This document shows positions 1 through 11,610 of a DNA stretch of 64,000 nt, in pieces. Source of the stretch: Euonymus europaeus (taxonomy: Eukaryota; Streptophyta; Magnoliopsida; Celastrales; Celastraceae). The position numbers and the translations under genes were made by a program. The number at the start of each line of letters is the position of its first letter. The stretch's first letter is position 1. The stretch spans positions 10,810,501 through 10,874,500 of the forward strand of contig OY756967.1 of assembly GCA_963580455.1 (NCBI GenBank). The letters are read 5' to 3'. The notes beneath the pieces were generated by a model. It did not search any database. It saw nothing but the letters and a program-made list of their open reading frames with translations, and was not told the origin of the DNA.

Positions 1-660
1 TACTCATAAAATTTGACATAGAAGAACAATAAAAAGTGTACACCGAGCAACTTTGTTGTTCCGAAGTTGCTCAACTCTCTCTATGGAGGAGCTTTTAACA
101 GTTTTGTCCATTTGTCATAGAAAGTTGATGTTTTTGCATCGAAATAATCTTGGAAGCTCATTTTCGTAAAATTTAACATAGAAGAACAATAAAAATTGTA
201 CACCGAGCAACTTAGATTGTCCGAAGTTGCCCAACTCTCTCTATAGAAGAGCTTTTAACGGGTTTGTCGATTTGTCATAGAAAGTTGCTGTTTTGGCATC
301 GAAATAATCTTGGAAGCTTATACTCATAAAATTTGACATAGAAGAACAATAAAACGTGTACAACGAGCATCTTTGATGTTCCGAAATGGGTCAACTCTCT
401 CTATGAAGAAGCTTTTAACTATTTTCTCCATTTGTCATAGAAACTTGGGATTTTGGCATCGAAATAATCTAGGAAGCTTATACTCATAAAATTTGACATA
501 GATGAACATTAAAAAGTGTACACCGAGGAACTTTGATAGTCCGAAGTTGCTCAATTCTCTCTATTGAGGAGCTTTTGAATGTTTTGTCCATTTGTCATAG
601 AAATTTGGTCTTTTGCCATCGAAATATTCTTGAAAGCTTATACTCATAAAATTTGACATA
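1..660 (+). repeat. Segment duplicated at 5063-5722
   Basis: Bases 1 to about 660 match 5063 to about 5722 with a constant offset of 5062, including rare variants such as ACAACGAGCATC, CCGAGGAAC and GAAATATTCTTGAAAGC. Similarity falls off after GACATAGA at about 660. Confidence 0.85.
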
Positions 661-1165
661 GAAGAACAATAAAACGTGTACACCGAGCAACTTTGATGTT
701 CCGAAGTTGCTCAACTCTCTCTATGGAGGGAGCTTTTGAAGGTTTTGTCCATTTGTCATAGAAAGTTGTTGTTTTGGCATCGAAATAATCTTGGAAGCTT
801 ATACTCATAAAATTTGACATAGGAGAACAATAAAAAGTGTGCACCGAGCAACTTTGATGTTCCGAAGTTGCTCAACTCTCTCTATGAAGGAGCTTTCGAA
901 TGTTTTGTCCATTTGTCGTAGAAAGTTGGTCTTTTGCCATCGAAATAATCTTGGAAGCTTATACTCATAAAATTTGACATAGATGAACATTAAAAAGTGT
1001 ACACCGAGCAACTTTGATAGTACGAAGTTGCTCAACTCTCTCTATGGAGGAGCTTTTGAATGTTTTGTCAATTTGTCGTAGAAAGTTGGTCTTTTGCCAT
1101 CGAAATAATCTTGGAAGCTTATACTCAAAAAATTTGACATAGATGAACATTAAAAAGTGTACACC

Positions 1166-1193
1166 GAGCAACTTCGATAGTCCGAAGTTGCTC
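1166..1193. repeat. Perfect 11-bp dyad within a monomer
   Basis: The arms GAGCAACTTCG (1166-1176) and CGAAGTTGCTC (1183-1193) are exact reverse complements around the 6-nt loop ATAGTC. Most dyad-intact monomers have GAGCAACTTTG instead, giving 10 of 11 pairs with a T/G at the odd position. Confidence 0.9.
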
Positions 1194-1239
1194 AACTCTC
1201 TCTATGGAGGAGCTTTTAACGGTTTTGTCTATTTGTCAT

Positions 1240-1270
1240 AGAAAGTTTGTGTTTATAAAATTCGAAGTAG
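1240..1270 (+). repeat. Short monomer with 32-bp internal deletion
   Basis: GTTTGTGTTT runs directly into ATAAAATTCGAAGTAG at 1254/1255. The stretch TCGCATCG...ATACTC present in normal c-a borders is missing. The same junction occurs at 3145/3146, so the deletion predates the 1891-bp duplication. Confidence 0.88.
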
Positions 1271-2548
1271 ATGAACAATAAAACGTGCACACCGAGCATC
1301 TTTGAAAGTCCGAAGTTGCTCAACTCTCTCTATGGAGGAGCTTTTAACGGTTTTGTCCATTTGTCATAGAAAGTTGCTGTTTTGGCATCGAAATAATCTT
1401 GGAAGCTTATACTTATAAAATTTAACATAGAAGAACAATAAAACGTGTACATCGAGCATCTTTGATGGTCCGAAATGGGTCAACTCTCTCTATGAAGGAG
1501 CTTTTAACTGTTTTATCCATTTGTAATAGAAACTTGGGATTTTGGCATCGAAATAATCTCGGAAGCTTATACTCATAAAATTTGACATAGAAGAACAATA
1601 AAAAGTGTCAACCGAGCAACTTGGATGTTTCGAAGTTGCTCAACTCTCTCTATGGAGGAGCTTTTGAAGGTTTTGTCCATTTGTCATAGAAAGTTGTTGT
1701 TTGGTCATCGAAATAATCTTGGAAGCTTATACTCATAAAATTTGACATAGAAGAACAATAAAACGTGTACACCGAGCATCTTTGATGGTCCGAAATTGGT
1801 CAACTCTCTCTATGAAGGAGCCTTTAACAGTTTTCTCCATTTGCCATAGAAACTTGGGATTTTGGCATCGAAATAATCTAGGAAGCTTATACTCATGAAA
1901 TTCGATATAGAAGAACAATAAAAAGTGTACACCGAGCAACTTTGATTGTCCGAAGTTGCTCAACTCTCTCTATGGAGGGAGCTTTCGAAGGTTTTGTCCA
2001 TTTGTCATAGAAAGTTGTTGTTTTGGCATCGAAATAATCTTGAAAGCTTATACTCATAAAATTTGACATAGAAGAACAATAAAACGTGTACACCGAGCAA
2101 CTTTGATGTTCCCAAGTTGCTCAACTCTCTCTATGGAGGAGCTTTTGAATGTTTTTTCTATTTGTCATAGAAAGTTGGTCTTTTGCCATCGAAATAATCT
2201 TGGAAGCTCAAACTCAGAAAATTCGACATAGAAGAACAATAAAACGTGCACACCGAGCAACTTTGATGTTCCGAAGTTGCTCAACTCTCTCTATGGAGGA
2301 GCTTTTAACGGTTTTGTCCATTTGTCATAGAAAGTTGGTGTTTTTGCATTGAAATAATCTTGGAAGCTCATTTTCGTAAAATTTAACATAGAAGAACAAT
2401 AAAAATTGTACACCGAGCAACTTCGATTGTCCGAAGTTGCTCAACTCTCTCTATGGAGGGAGCTTTTGAAGGTTTTGTACATTTGTCATAGAAAGTTGTT
2501 GTTTTCGCATCGAAATAATCCTTGAAGCTCGTACTCAGAAAATTCGAC

Positions 2549-4100
2549 ATAGAAGAACAATAAAACGTGTACACCGAGCAACTTTGATGTTCCGAAGTTG
2601 CTCAACTCTCTCTATGGAGGGAGCTTTTGAAGGTTTTGTCCATTTGTCATAGAAAGTTGTTGTTTTGGCATCGAAATAATCTTGGAAGCTTATACTCATA
2701 AAATTTGACATAGGAGAACAATAAAAAGTGTACACCGAGCAACTTTGATGTTCCGAAGTTGCTCAACTCTCTCTATGAAGGAGCTTTCGAATGTTTTGTC
2801 CATTTGTCGTAGAAAGTTGGTCTTTTGCCATCGAAATAATCTTGGAAGCTTATACTCATAAAATTTGACATAGATGAACATTAAAAAGTGTACACCGAGC
2901 AACTTTGATAGTACGAAGTTGCTCAACTCTCTCTATGGAGGAGCTTTTGAATGTTTTGTCCATTTGTCGTAGAAAGTTGGTCTTTTGCCATCGAAATAAT
3001 CTTGGAAGCTTATACTCAAAAAATTTGACATAGATGAACATTAAAAAGTGTACACCGAGCAACTTCGATAGTCCGAAGTTGCTCAACTCTCTCTATGGAG
3101 GAGCTTTTAACGGTTTTGTCCATTTGTCATAGAAAGTTTGTGTTTATAAAATTCGAAGTAGATGAACAATAAAACGTGCACACCGAGCATCTTTGATAGT
3201 CCGAAGTTGCTCAACTCTCTCTATGGAGGAGCTTTTAACGGTTTTGTCCATTTGTCATAGAAAGTTGCTGTTTTGGCATCGAAATAATCTTGGAAGCTTA
3301 TACTTATAAAATTTGACATAGAAGAACAATAAAACGTGTACATCGAGCATCTTTGATGGTCCGAAATGGGTCAACTCTCTCTATGAAGGAGCTTTTAACT
3401 GTTTTATCCATTTGTAATAGAAACTTGGGATTTTGGCATCGAAATAATCTCGGAAGCTGATACTCATAAAATTTGACATAGAAGAACAATAAAAAGTGTC
3501 AACCGAGCAACTTGGATGTTTCGAAGTTGCTCAACTCTCTCTATGGAGGAGCTTTTGAAGGTTTTGTCCATTTGTCATAGAAAGTTGTTGTTTGGTCATC
3601 GAAATAATCTCGGAAGCTTATACTCATAAAATTTGACATAGAAGAACAATAAAACGTGTACACCGAGCATCTTTGATGGTCCGAAATTGGTCAACTCTCT
3701 CTATGAAGGAGCTTTTAACAGTTTTCTCCATTTGTCATAGAAACTTTGGATTTTGGCATCAAAATAATCTAGGAAGCTTATACTCATGAAATTCGATATA
3801 GAAGAACAATAAAAAGTGTACACCGAGCAACTTTGATTGTTCGAAGTTGCTCAACTCTCTCTATGGAGGGAGCTTTTGAAGGTTTTGTCCATTTGTCATA
3901 GAAAGTTGTTGTTTTGGCATCGAAATAATCTTGAAAGCTTATACTCATGAAATTTGACATAGAAGAACAATAAAACGTGTACACCGAGCAACTTTGATGT
4001 TCCGAAGTTGCTCAACTCTCTCTATGGAGGAGCTTTTGAATGTTTTTTCTATTTGTCATAGAAAGTTGGTCTTTTGCCATCGAAATAATCTTGGAAGCTT
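2549..4100 (+). repeat. 1891-bp higher-order unit, copy 2 (partial)
   Basis: It matches 658-2209. The two copies share the short monomer with junction at 3145/3146 and the odd GTTTTTTCTATTTGTC text. After about 4100 the second copy continues with a different monomer (CATAGGAGAAC). Confidence 0.85.
3131..3161 (+). repeat. Short monomer with 32-bp deletion, second copy
   Basis: The junction and flanking variants (TTCGAAGTAGATGAAC) are identical to those at 1254/1255, exactly 1891 bp away. Confidence 0.88.
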
Positions 4101-5542
4101 ATACTCATAAAATTTGACATAGGAGAACAATAAAAAGTGTACACCGAGCAACTTTGATGTTCCGAAGTTGCTCAACTCTCTCTATGAAGGAGCTTTTGAA
4201 TGTTTTGTACATTTGTCATAGAAAGTTGGTCTTTTGCCATTGAAATAATCTTGGAAGCTTATACTCATAAAATTTGACATAGATGAACATTAAAAAGTGT
4301 ACACCGAGCAACTTTGATAGTATGAAGTTGCTCAACTCTCTCTTTGGAGGAGCTTTTAACGGTTTTTGTCCACTTGTCATAGAAAGTTTGTGTTTTCGCA
4401 TCGAAATAATCCTTGAAGCTCGTACTCAGAAAATTCGACATAGAAGAACAATAAAACGTGTACACCGAGCATCTTTGATGGTCCGAAATTGGTCAACTCT
4501 CTCTATGAAGGAACCTTTAACAGTTTTCTCCATTTGTCATAGAAACTTGGGATTTTGGCATCGAAATAATCTAGGAAGCTTATACTCATGAAATTCGATA
4601 TAGAAGAACAATAAAAAGTGTACACCGAGCAACTTTGATTGTCCGAAGTTGCTCAACTCCCTCTATGGAGGGAGCTTTTGAAGGTTTTGTCCATTTGTCA
4701 TAGAAAGTTGTTGTTTTGTCATCGAAATAATCTTGGAAGCTTATACTCATAAAATTTGACATAGAAGAACAATAAAAAATGTACACCGAGCATCTTTGAT
4801 GTTCCGAAATGGGTCAACTCTCTCTATGAAGGAGCTTTTAACTGTTTTATCCATTTGTCATGGAAACTTGGGATTTTGGCATCGAAATAATCTAGGAAGC
4901 TTATACTCATAAAATTTGACATAGAAGAACATTAAAAAGTGTACACCGAGCAACTTTGTTGTTCCGAAGTTGCCCAACTCTCTCTATGGAAGAGCTTTTG
5001 AATGTTTTTCCATTTGTCATAGAAAGTTGGTCTTTTGCCATCGAAATAATCTTGGAAGCTTATACTCATAAAATTTGACATAGAAGAACAATAAAAAGTG
5101 TACACCGAGCAACTTTGTTGTTCCGAAGTTGCTCAACTCTCTCTATGGAGGAGCTTTTAACAGTTTTGTCCATTTGTCATAGAAAGTTGATGTTTTTGCA
5201 TCGAAATAATCTTGGAAGCTCATTTTCGTAAAATTTAACATAGAAGAACAATAAAAATTGTACACCGAGCAACTTAGATTGTCCGAAGTTGCCCAACTCT
5301 CTCTATAGAAGAGCTTTTAACGGGTTTGTCGATTTGTCATAGAAAGTTGCTGTTTTGGCATCGAAATAATCTTGGAAGCTTATACTCATAAAATTTGACA
5401 TTGAAGAACAATAAAACGTGTACAACGAGCATCTTTGATGTTCCGAAATGGGTCAACTCTCTCTATGAAGAAGCTTTTAACTATTTTCTCCATTTGTCAT
5501 AGAAACTTGGGATTTTGGCATCGAAATAATCTAGGAAGCTTA

Positions 5543-7374
5543 TACTCATAAAATTTGACATAGATGAACATTAAAAAGTGTACACCGAGGAACTTTGATA
5601 GTCCGAAGTTGCTCAATTCTCTCTATTGAGGAGCTTTTGAATGTTTTGTCCATTTGTCATAGAAATTTGGTCTTTTGCCATCGAAATATTCTTGAAAGCT
5701 TATACTCATAAAATTTGACATAGATGAACATTAAAAAGTGTACACCGAGCAACATTGATAGTCCGAAGTTGCTCAACTCTCTCTATGGAAGAGGTTTTAA
5801 CGGTTTTGTCCATTTGTCATAGAAAGTTAATGTTTTGCCATCGAAATAATCTTCGAAGCTTATACTCGTAAAATTTGACTTAGTAGAACAATATAAAGTG
5901 TACACTGAGCAACTTTGATTGTCCGAAGTTGCTCAACTCTCTCTATGGAGGAGCTTTTAAAGGTTTTGTCGATTTGTCATAGAAAGTTGCTCTTGTGGCA
6001 TCGAAATAATCTTAGAAGCTTATACTCATAAAATTTGACATAGAAGAACAATAAAACGTGCACACCGAGCATCTTTGATGGTCCGAAATTGGTCAATTCT
6101 CTCTATGAAGGAGCTTTTAACAGTTTTCTCCATTTTTCATACAAACTTGGGATTTTGGCATCGAAATAATCTAGGAAGCTTATAGTCATAAAATTTGACA
6201 TAGAAGAACAATAAAAAGTGTACACCGAGCAACATTGATGTTCTGAAGTTGCTCAACTCTCTCTATGGAGGGGCTTTTGAATGTTTTGTCCATTTGTCAT
6301 AGAAAGTTGGTCTTTTGCCATCAAAATAATCTTGGAAGTTTATACTCGTAAAATTTGACATAGAAGAACATTAAAAAGTGTACACCGGGCAACTTTGATA
6401 GTCCGAAGTTGCTCCAATCTCCTTATGGAGGAGTTTTTAACGGTTTTGTCCATTTGTTATAGAAAGTTTGTGTTTTTTCATCAAAATAATCTAAGAAGCT
6501 TATACTCGTAAAATTAGACATAGAAGAGCATTAAAAGGTGTATACCGAGCAACTTTGATGGTCCGACGTTGCTCAACTCTCCCTATGGTGGAGCTTTTAA
6601 CAGTTTAGTCCATTTGTCATAGAAAGTTGGTGTTTTTGCATCGAAATAATCTTGGAAGTTCATTTTCAGAAAATTTAACATAGAAGAACAATAAAAAGTG
6701 TACACCGAGCAACTTTGATTTTCCGAAGTTGCTCAACTCTCTCTATGGAGGAGCTTTTAACGGTTTTGTCCATTTGTCATAGAAAGTTGTTGTTTTGGCA
6801 TCGAAATAATCTTGGCAGCTTATACTCATAAAATTAGACATACAAGAACAATAAAACGTGTACACCGAGCATCTTTGTTGGTCCAAAATCAGTCATCTCT
6901 CCCTGTGAAGGAACTTTTATCAGTTTTCTCAATTTGTCATAGAAACTTGGAATTTTTGCATCGAAATAATCTAGGAACCCTATACTCATAAAATTTGACA
7001 AAGAAGAACAATAAAAAGTCTACACCGAGCAACTTTGATTGTCCGAAGTTGCTCAACTCTCTCTATGGAGGAGCTTTTAACGGTTTTGTCCATTTGTCAT
7101 AGAAAGTTGCTCTTTTGGCATCGAAATAATCTTGGAAGCTTATACTCATAAAATTTGACATAGAAGAACATTAAAAAGTTTACATCGACCAACTTTGATA
7201 GTCCGAAGTTGCTCAACTCTCTCTATGGAGGATCTTTTAACGGTTTTGTCCATTTGTTATAGAAAATTCGTGTTTTTTCATCGAAATAATCCACAAAGAT
7301 TATACTCGTAAAATTTGACATAGAAGAACATTAAAAGGTGTACACCGAGCAACTTCGATGGTCCGACGTTGCTC
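5543..7374 (+). repeat. Divergent satellite block, oldest-looking copy
   Basis: Monomers here carry many private variants: GACTTAGTAGAACAATATAAAG, TTGCTCCAATCTC, GGTCCGACGTTGCTC, CTTGGCAGC, and AATAATCCACAAAGATTATACTCG. The same series occurs at 48051-49845 and 52852-54646, offset 42508 from this one, with a few percent difference by eye. It is the most distant related pair in the window. Confidence 0.85.
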
Positions 7375-7945
7375 AAATCTCTCTATGGAGAAGCTTTTAA
7401 CGGTTTTGTCCATTTGTCGTAGAAAGTTGCTGTTTTGGCATCGAAATAATCTTGGAAGCTTATACTCATAAAATTTGACATAGAAGAACAATAAAACGTA
7501 TACACCGAGCATCTTTGATGGTCCGAAATGGGTCAACTCTCTCTATGAAGGAGCTTTTAACTGTTTTATCCATTTGTCATAGAAACTTGGGATTTTGGCA
7601 TCGAAATAATCTAGGAAGCTTATACTCATAAAATTTGACATAGAAGAACAATAAAAAGTGTCAACCGAGCAACTTTGATGTTTCGAAGTTGCTCAACTCT
7701 CTCTATGGAGGAGCTTTTGAAGGTTTTGTCCATTTGTCATAGAAAGTTGTTGTTTTGTCATCGAAATAATCTTGGAAGCTTATACTCATAAAATTTGACA
7801 TAGAAGAACAATAAAACGTGTACACCGAGCATCTTTGATGGTTCGAAATTGGTCAATTCTCTCTATGAAGGTGCTTTTAACAGTTTTCTCCATTTGTCAT
7901 AGAAACTTGGGATTTTGGCATCGAAATAATCTAGGAAACTTATAC

Positions 7946-9500
7946 TCATGAAATTTGATATAGAAGAACAATAAAAAGTGTACAGCGAGCAACCTTGATT
8001 GTCCGAAGTTGCTCAACTCTCTCTATGGAGGGAGCTTTTGAAGGTTTTGTCCATTTGTCATAGAAAGTTGTTGTTTTGGCATCGAAATAGAAGCTTATAC
8101 TCATAAAATTTGACATAGAAGAACAATAAAACGTGTACACCGAGCAACTTTGATGTTCCGAAGTTGCTCAACTCTCTTTATGAAGGAGCTTTTGAATGTT
8201 TTGTCCATTTGTCATAGAAAGTTGGTCTTTTGCCATCAAAATAATCTTGGAAGCTTATACTCATAAAATTTGACATAGGAGAACAATAAAAAGTGTACAC
8301 CGAGCAACTTTGATGTTCCGAATTTGCTCAACTCTCTCTATGAAGGAGCTTTTGAATGTTTTGTCCATTTGTCACAGAAAGTTGGTCTTTTGCCATCGAA
8401 ATAATCTTGGAAGCTTATAATCATAAAATTTGACATAGGAGAACAATAAAAAGTTTACACCGAGCAACATTGATAGTCCGAAGTTGCTCAACTCTCTCTT
8501 TGGAGGAGCTTTTAACGGTTTTGTCCATTTGTCATAGAAATTTGTGTTTTCGCATCGAAATAATCCTAGAAGCTCATACTCATAAAATTCGACATAGAAG
8601 AACAATAAAACATGCACACCGAGCATCTTTGATAGTCCGAAGTTGCTCAACTCTCTCTATGGAGGAGCTTTTAACGGTTTTGTCCATTTGTCATAGAAAG
8701 TTGCTGTTTTTGCATCGAAATAATCTTGGAAGCTCATTTTCATAAAATTTAACATAGAAGAACAATAAAAATTGTACACCGAGCAACTTTGATTGTCCGA
8801 AGTTGCCCAACTCTCTCTATGGAGGAGCTTTTAACGGCTTTGTCGATTTGTCATAGAAAGTTGCTGTTTTGGCATCGAAATAATCTTGGAAGCTTATACT
8901 CATAAAATTTGACATAGAAGAACAATAAAACGTGTACACCGAGCATCTTTGATGTTCCGAAATGGGTCAACTCTCTCTATGAAGCAGCTTTTAACTGTTT
9001 TATCCATTTGTCATAGAAACTTGGGATTTTGGCATCAAAATAATCTAGGAAGCTTATACTCATAAAATTTGACATAGAAGAACAATAAAAAGTGTCAACC
9101 GAGCAACTTTGATGTTTCGAAGTTGCTCAACTCTCTCTATGGAGGAGCTTTTGAAGGTTTTGTCCATTTGTCATAGAAAGTTGTTGTTTTGTCATCGAAA
9201 TAATATTGGAAGCTTATACTCATAAAATTTGACATAGAAGAACAATAAAACGTGTACACCGAGCATCTTTGATGGTCCGAAATTGGTCAATTCTCTCTAT
9301 GAAGGACCTTTTAACAGTTTTCTCCATTTGTCATAGAAACTTGGGATTTTGGCATCGAAATAATCTAGGAAGCTTATACTCATGAATTTTGATATAGAAG
9401 AACAATAAAAAGTGTACACTGAGCAACCTTGATTGTCCGAAGTTGCTCAACTCTCTCTATGGAGGGAGCTTTTGAAGGTTTTGTCCATTTGTCATAGAAA
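7946..9500 (+). repeat. Block repeated at 17693-19247
   Basis: Offset is 9747. Shared rare markers include the 6-bp deletion, TATGAAGCAGC and ACTCATGAATTTTGATATAG. The copies diverge after about 9500/19247, where one continues CTTGGGATTTTAGC and the other GTTGTTGTTTTGTC. Confidence 0.85.
8070..8095 (+). repeat. Monomer with diagnostic 6-bp deletion
   Basis: CATCGAAATA is joined directly to GAAGCTT, with loss of ATCTTG, at 8089/8090. The same loss occurs at 14324/14325 and 17836/17837, marking three related blocks (offsets 6235 and 3512). Confidence 0.9.
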
Positions 9501-10650
9501 CTTGGGATTTTAGCATCGAAATAATCTAGGGAGCTTATACTCATAAAAATTGACATAGAAGAACAATAAAAAGTGTCAATCGAGCAACTTTGATGTTCTG
9601 AAGTTGCTCAACTCTCTCTATGGAGGAGCTATTGAAGGTTTTGTCCATTTGTCATAGAAAGTTGTTGTTTTGGCATCGAAATAATCTTGGAAGCTTATAC
9701 TCATAAAATTTGACATAGAAGAACAATAAAACGTGTACACCGAGCAACTTTGATGTTCCGAAGTTGCTCAACTCTCTCTATGAAGGAGCTTTTGAATGTT
9801 TTGTCCATTTGTCATAGAAAGTTGGTCTTTTGCGATCGAAATAATCTTGGAAGCTTATACTCATAAAATTTGATATAGGAGAACAATAAAAAGTGTACAC
9901 CGAGCAACTTTGATGTTCCGAATTTGCTCAACTCTCTCTATGAAGGAGTTTTTGAATGTTTTGTCCATTTGTCATAGAAAGTTGGTCTTTTGCCATCGAA
10001 ATAATCTTGGAAGCTTATACTCATAAAATTTGACATAGGAGAACAATAAAAAGTGTACACCGAGCAACATTGATAGTCCGAAGTTGCTCAACTCTCTCTA
10101 CGGAGGAGCTTTTAACGGTTTTGTCCATTTGTCATAGAAAGTTTGTGTTTTCGCATCGAAATAATCCTGGAAGCTCATACTCATAAAATTCGACATAGAT
10201 GAACATTAAAAAGTGTACACCGAGCAACTTTGATAGTCCGAAGTTGCTCAACTCTCTCTATGGAGGAGCTTTTAACGGTTTTGTCCATTTGTCATAGAAA
10301 GTTTGTGTTTTCGCATCGAAATAATCCTGGAAGCTCATACTCATAAAATTCGACATAGAAGAACAATAAAACGTGCACACCGAGCATCTTTGATAGTCCG
10401 AAGTTGCTCAACTCTCTCTATGGAGGAGCTTTTAACGGTTTTGTCCATTTGTCATAGAAAGTTGGTGTTTTTGCATCGAAATAATCTTGGAAGCTCATTT
10501 TCGTAAAATTTAACATAGAAGAACAATAAAAATTGTACACCGAGCAAATTTGATTGTCCGAAGTTGCTCAACTCTCTCTATGGAGGAGCTTTTAACGGGT
10601 TTGTCGATTTGTCATAGAAAGTTGCTGTTTTGGCATCGAAATAATCTTGG

Positions 10651-10810
10651 AAGCTTATACTCATAAAATTTGACATAGATGAACATTAAAAAGTGTACAC
10701 CGAGCAACTTTGATAGTCCGAAGTTGCTCAACTCTCTCTATGGAGGAGCTTTTAACGGTTTTGTCCATTTGTCATAGAAAGTTTGTGTTTTCGCATCGAA
10801 ATAATCCTGG
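10651..10810 (+). repeat. Representative monomer type c
   Basis: Markers are AGATGAACATTAAAAAGTG, an intact GAGCAACTT/AAGTTGCTC dyad with loop text TGATAGTCCG, TTTTAACGG, and a tail GTTTGTGTTTTCGCATCG ending CCTGG. Length is 160 bp. It is the first member of the c-a-b trimer. Confidence 0.93.
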
Positions 10811-10970
10811 AAGCTCATACTCATAAAATTCGACATAGAAGAACAATAAAACATGCACACCGAGCATCTTTGATAGCCCGAAGTTGCTCAACTCTCTCTA
10901 TGGAGGAGCTTTTAACGGTTTTGTCCATTTGTCATAGAAAGTTGATGTTTTTGCATCGAAATAATCTTGG
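10811..10970 (+). repeat. Representative monomer type a
   Basis: It begins AAGCTCATACTC (no HindIII site). Markers are AAATTCGACATAG, AAAACATGCACACC or AAAACGTGCACACC, and GAGCATCTT with AAGTTGCTC, so the dyad carries one mismatch in its left arm. The tail is GTTGATGTTTTTGCATCG or GTTGGTGTTTTTGC. Length is 160 bp. Confidence 0.93.
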
Positions 10971-11130
10971 AAGCTCATTTTCATAAAATTTAACATAGAA
11001 GAACAATAAAAATTGTACACCGAGCAACTTTGATTGTCCGAAGTTGCCCAACTCTCTCTATGGTGGAGCTTTTAACGGCTTTGTCGATTTGTCATAGAAC
11101 GTTGCTGTTTTGGCATCGAAATAATCTTGG
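10971..11130 (+). repeat. Representative monomer type b
   Basis: It begins AAGCTCATTTTC (no HindIII site). Markers are AAATTTAACATAG, AAAAATTGTACACC, TGATTGTCCG in the dyad loop, and TTTGTCGATTTGTCATAG in place of TTTGTCCATTTG. The tail is GTTGCTGTTTTGGCATCG. Length is 160 bp. Confidence 0.93.
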
Positions 11131-11290
11131 AAGCTTATACTCATAAAATTTGACATAGAAGAACAATAAAACGTGTACACCGAGCATCTTTGATGTTCCG
11201 AAATGGGTCAACTCTCTCTATGAAGGAGCTTTTAACTGTTTTATCCATTTGTCATAGAAACTTGGGATTTTGGCATCGAAATAATCTAGG
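11131..11290 (+). repeat. Representative monomer type d
   Basis: Markers are AAAACGTGTACACCGAGCATC, GATGTTCCGAAATGGGTC (dyad broken in both arms), TATGAAGGAGC, AACTGTTTTATCC, CTTGGGATTTTGG and CTAGG. Length is 160 bp. It shares its 3' half with type f. Confidence 0.93.
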
Positions 11291-11450
11291 AAGCTTATAC
11301 TCATAAAATTTGACATAGAAGAACAATAAAAAGTGTCAACCGAGCAACTTTGATGTTTCGAAGTTGCTCAACTCTCTCTATGGAGGAGCTTTTGAAGGTT
11401 TTGTCCATTTGTCATAGAAAGTTGTTGTTTTGTCATCGAAATTATCTTGG
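11291..11450 (+). repeat. Representative monomer type e
   Basis: Markers are AAAAAGTGTCAACC (TCAAC where other types have TACAC), GATGTTTCGAAGTTGCTC, TTTTGAAGG, and the tail GTTGTTGTTTTGTCATCG. Length is 160 bp. Confidence 0.92.
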
Positions 11451-11610
11451 AAGCTTATACTCATAAAATTTGACATAGAAGAACAATAAAACGTGTACAC
11501 CGAGCATCTTTGATGGTCCGAAATTGGTCAATTCTCTCTATGAAGGACCTTTTAACAGTTTTCTCCATTTGTCATAGAAACTTGGGATTTTGGCATCGAA
11601 ATAATCTAGG
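11451..11610 (+). repeat. Representative monomer type f
   Basis: Markers are GAGCATCTTTGATGG, TCCGAAATTGGTCAATTC (dyad broken), TATGAAGGACC, AACAGTTTTCTCC, CTTGGGATTTTGG and CTAGG. Length is 160 bp. The LTR at 55307 landed in a monomer of this type. Confidence 0.92.

Larger units (their letters stand above)
658..2548 (+). repeat. 1891-bp higher-order unit, copy 1
   Basis: This is a 12-monomer unit, shortened by a 32-bp loss at 1254/1255 and lengthened slightly by extra-G monomers. Bases 658-2209 match 2549-4100 with offset 1891 and only scattered single-base differences. Confidence 0.85.
10171..11130 (+). repeat. c-a-b trimer expansion, two units
   Basis: The order is c-a-b-c-a-b, preceded by a c' monomer at 10011 and followed by d at 11131. 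The first c starts with an a-like AAGCTC...AAATTCGACATAG, a sign of exchange between types a and c. Confidence 0.85.

Noticed and set aside
644..844. Short minus-strand open frames of about 60-100 codons throughout the array, with similar predicted peptides
   Set aside because: They are translations of the satellite. The peptides are near copies because the monomers are, the frame rotates as 160 is not divisible by 3, and they end within about two monomers. Overlapping frames occur on both strands with no gene-like features.
8470..8745. Plus-strand open frame of 91 codons, also at 14705 and 18217
   Set aside because: It is the same satellite by-product. It exists because a nearby one-base loss in TAGAAATTTGTG shifts the frame past a stop, and it is copied with the block.
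10651..10810. CENP-B-box-like motif in the monomer
   Set aside because: No stretch carries the spaced TTCG...A..CGGG core residues; TTTGATGTTCCG and ATCGAAATAATC are not good matches.
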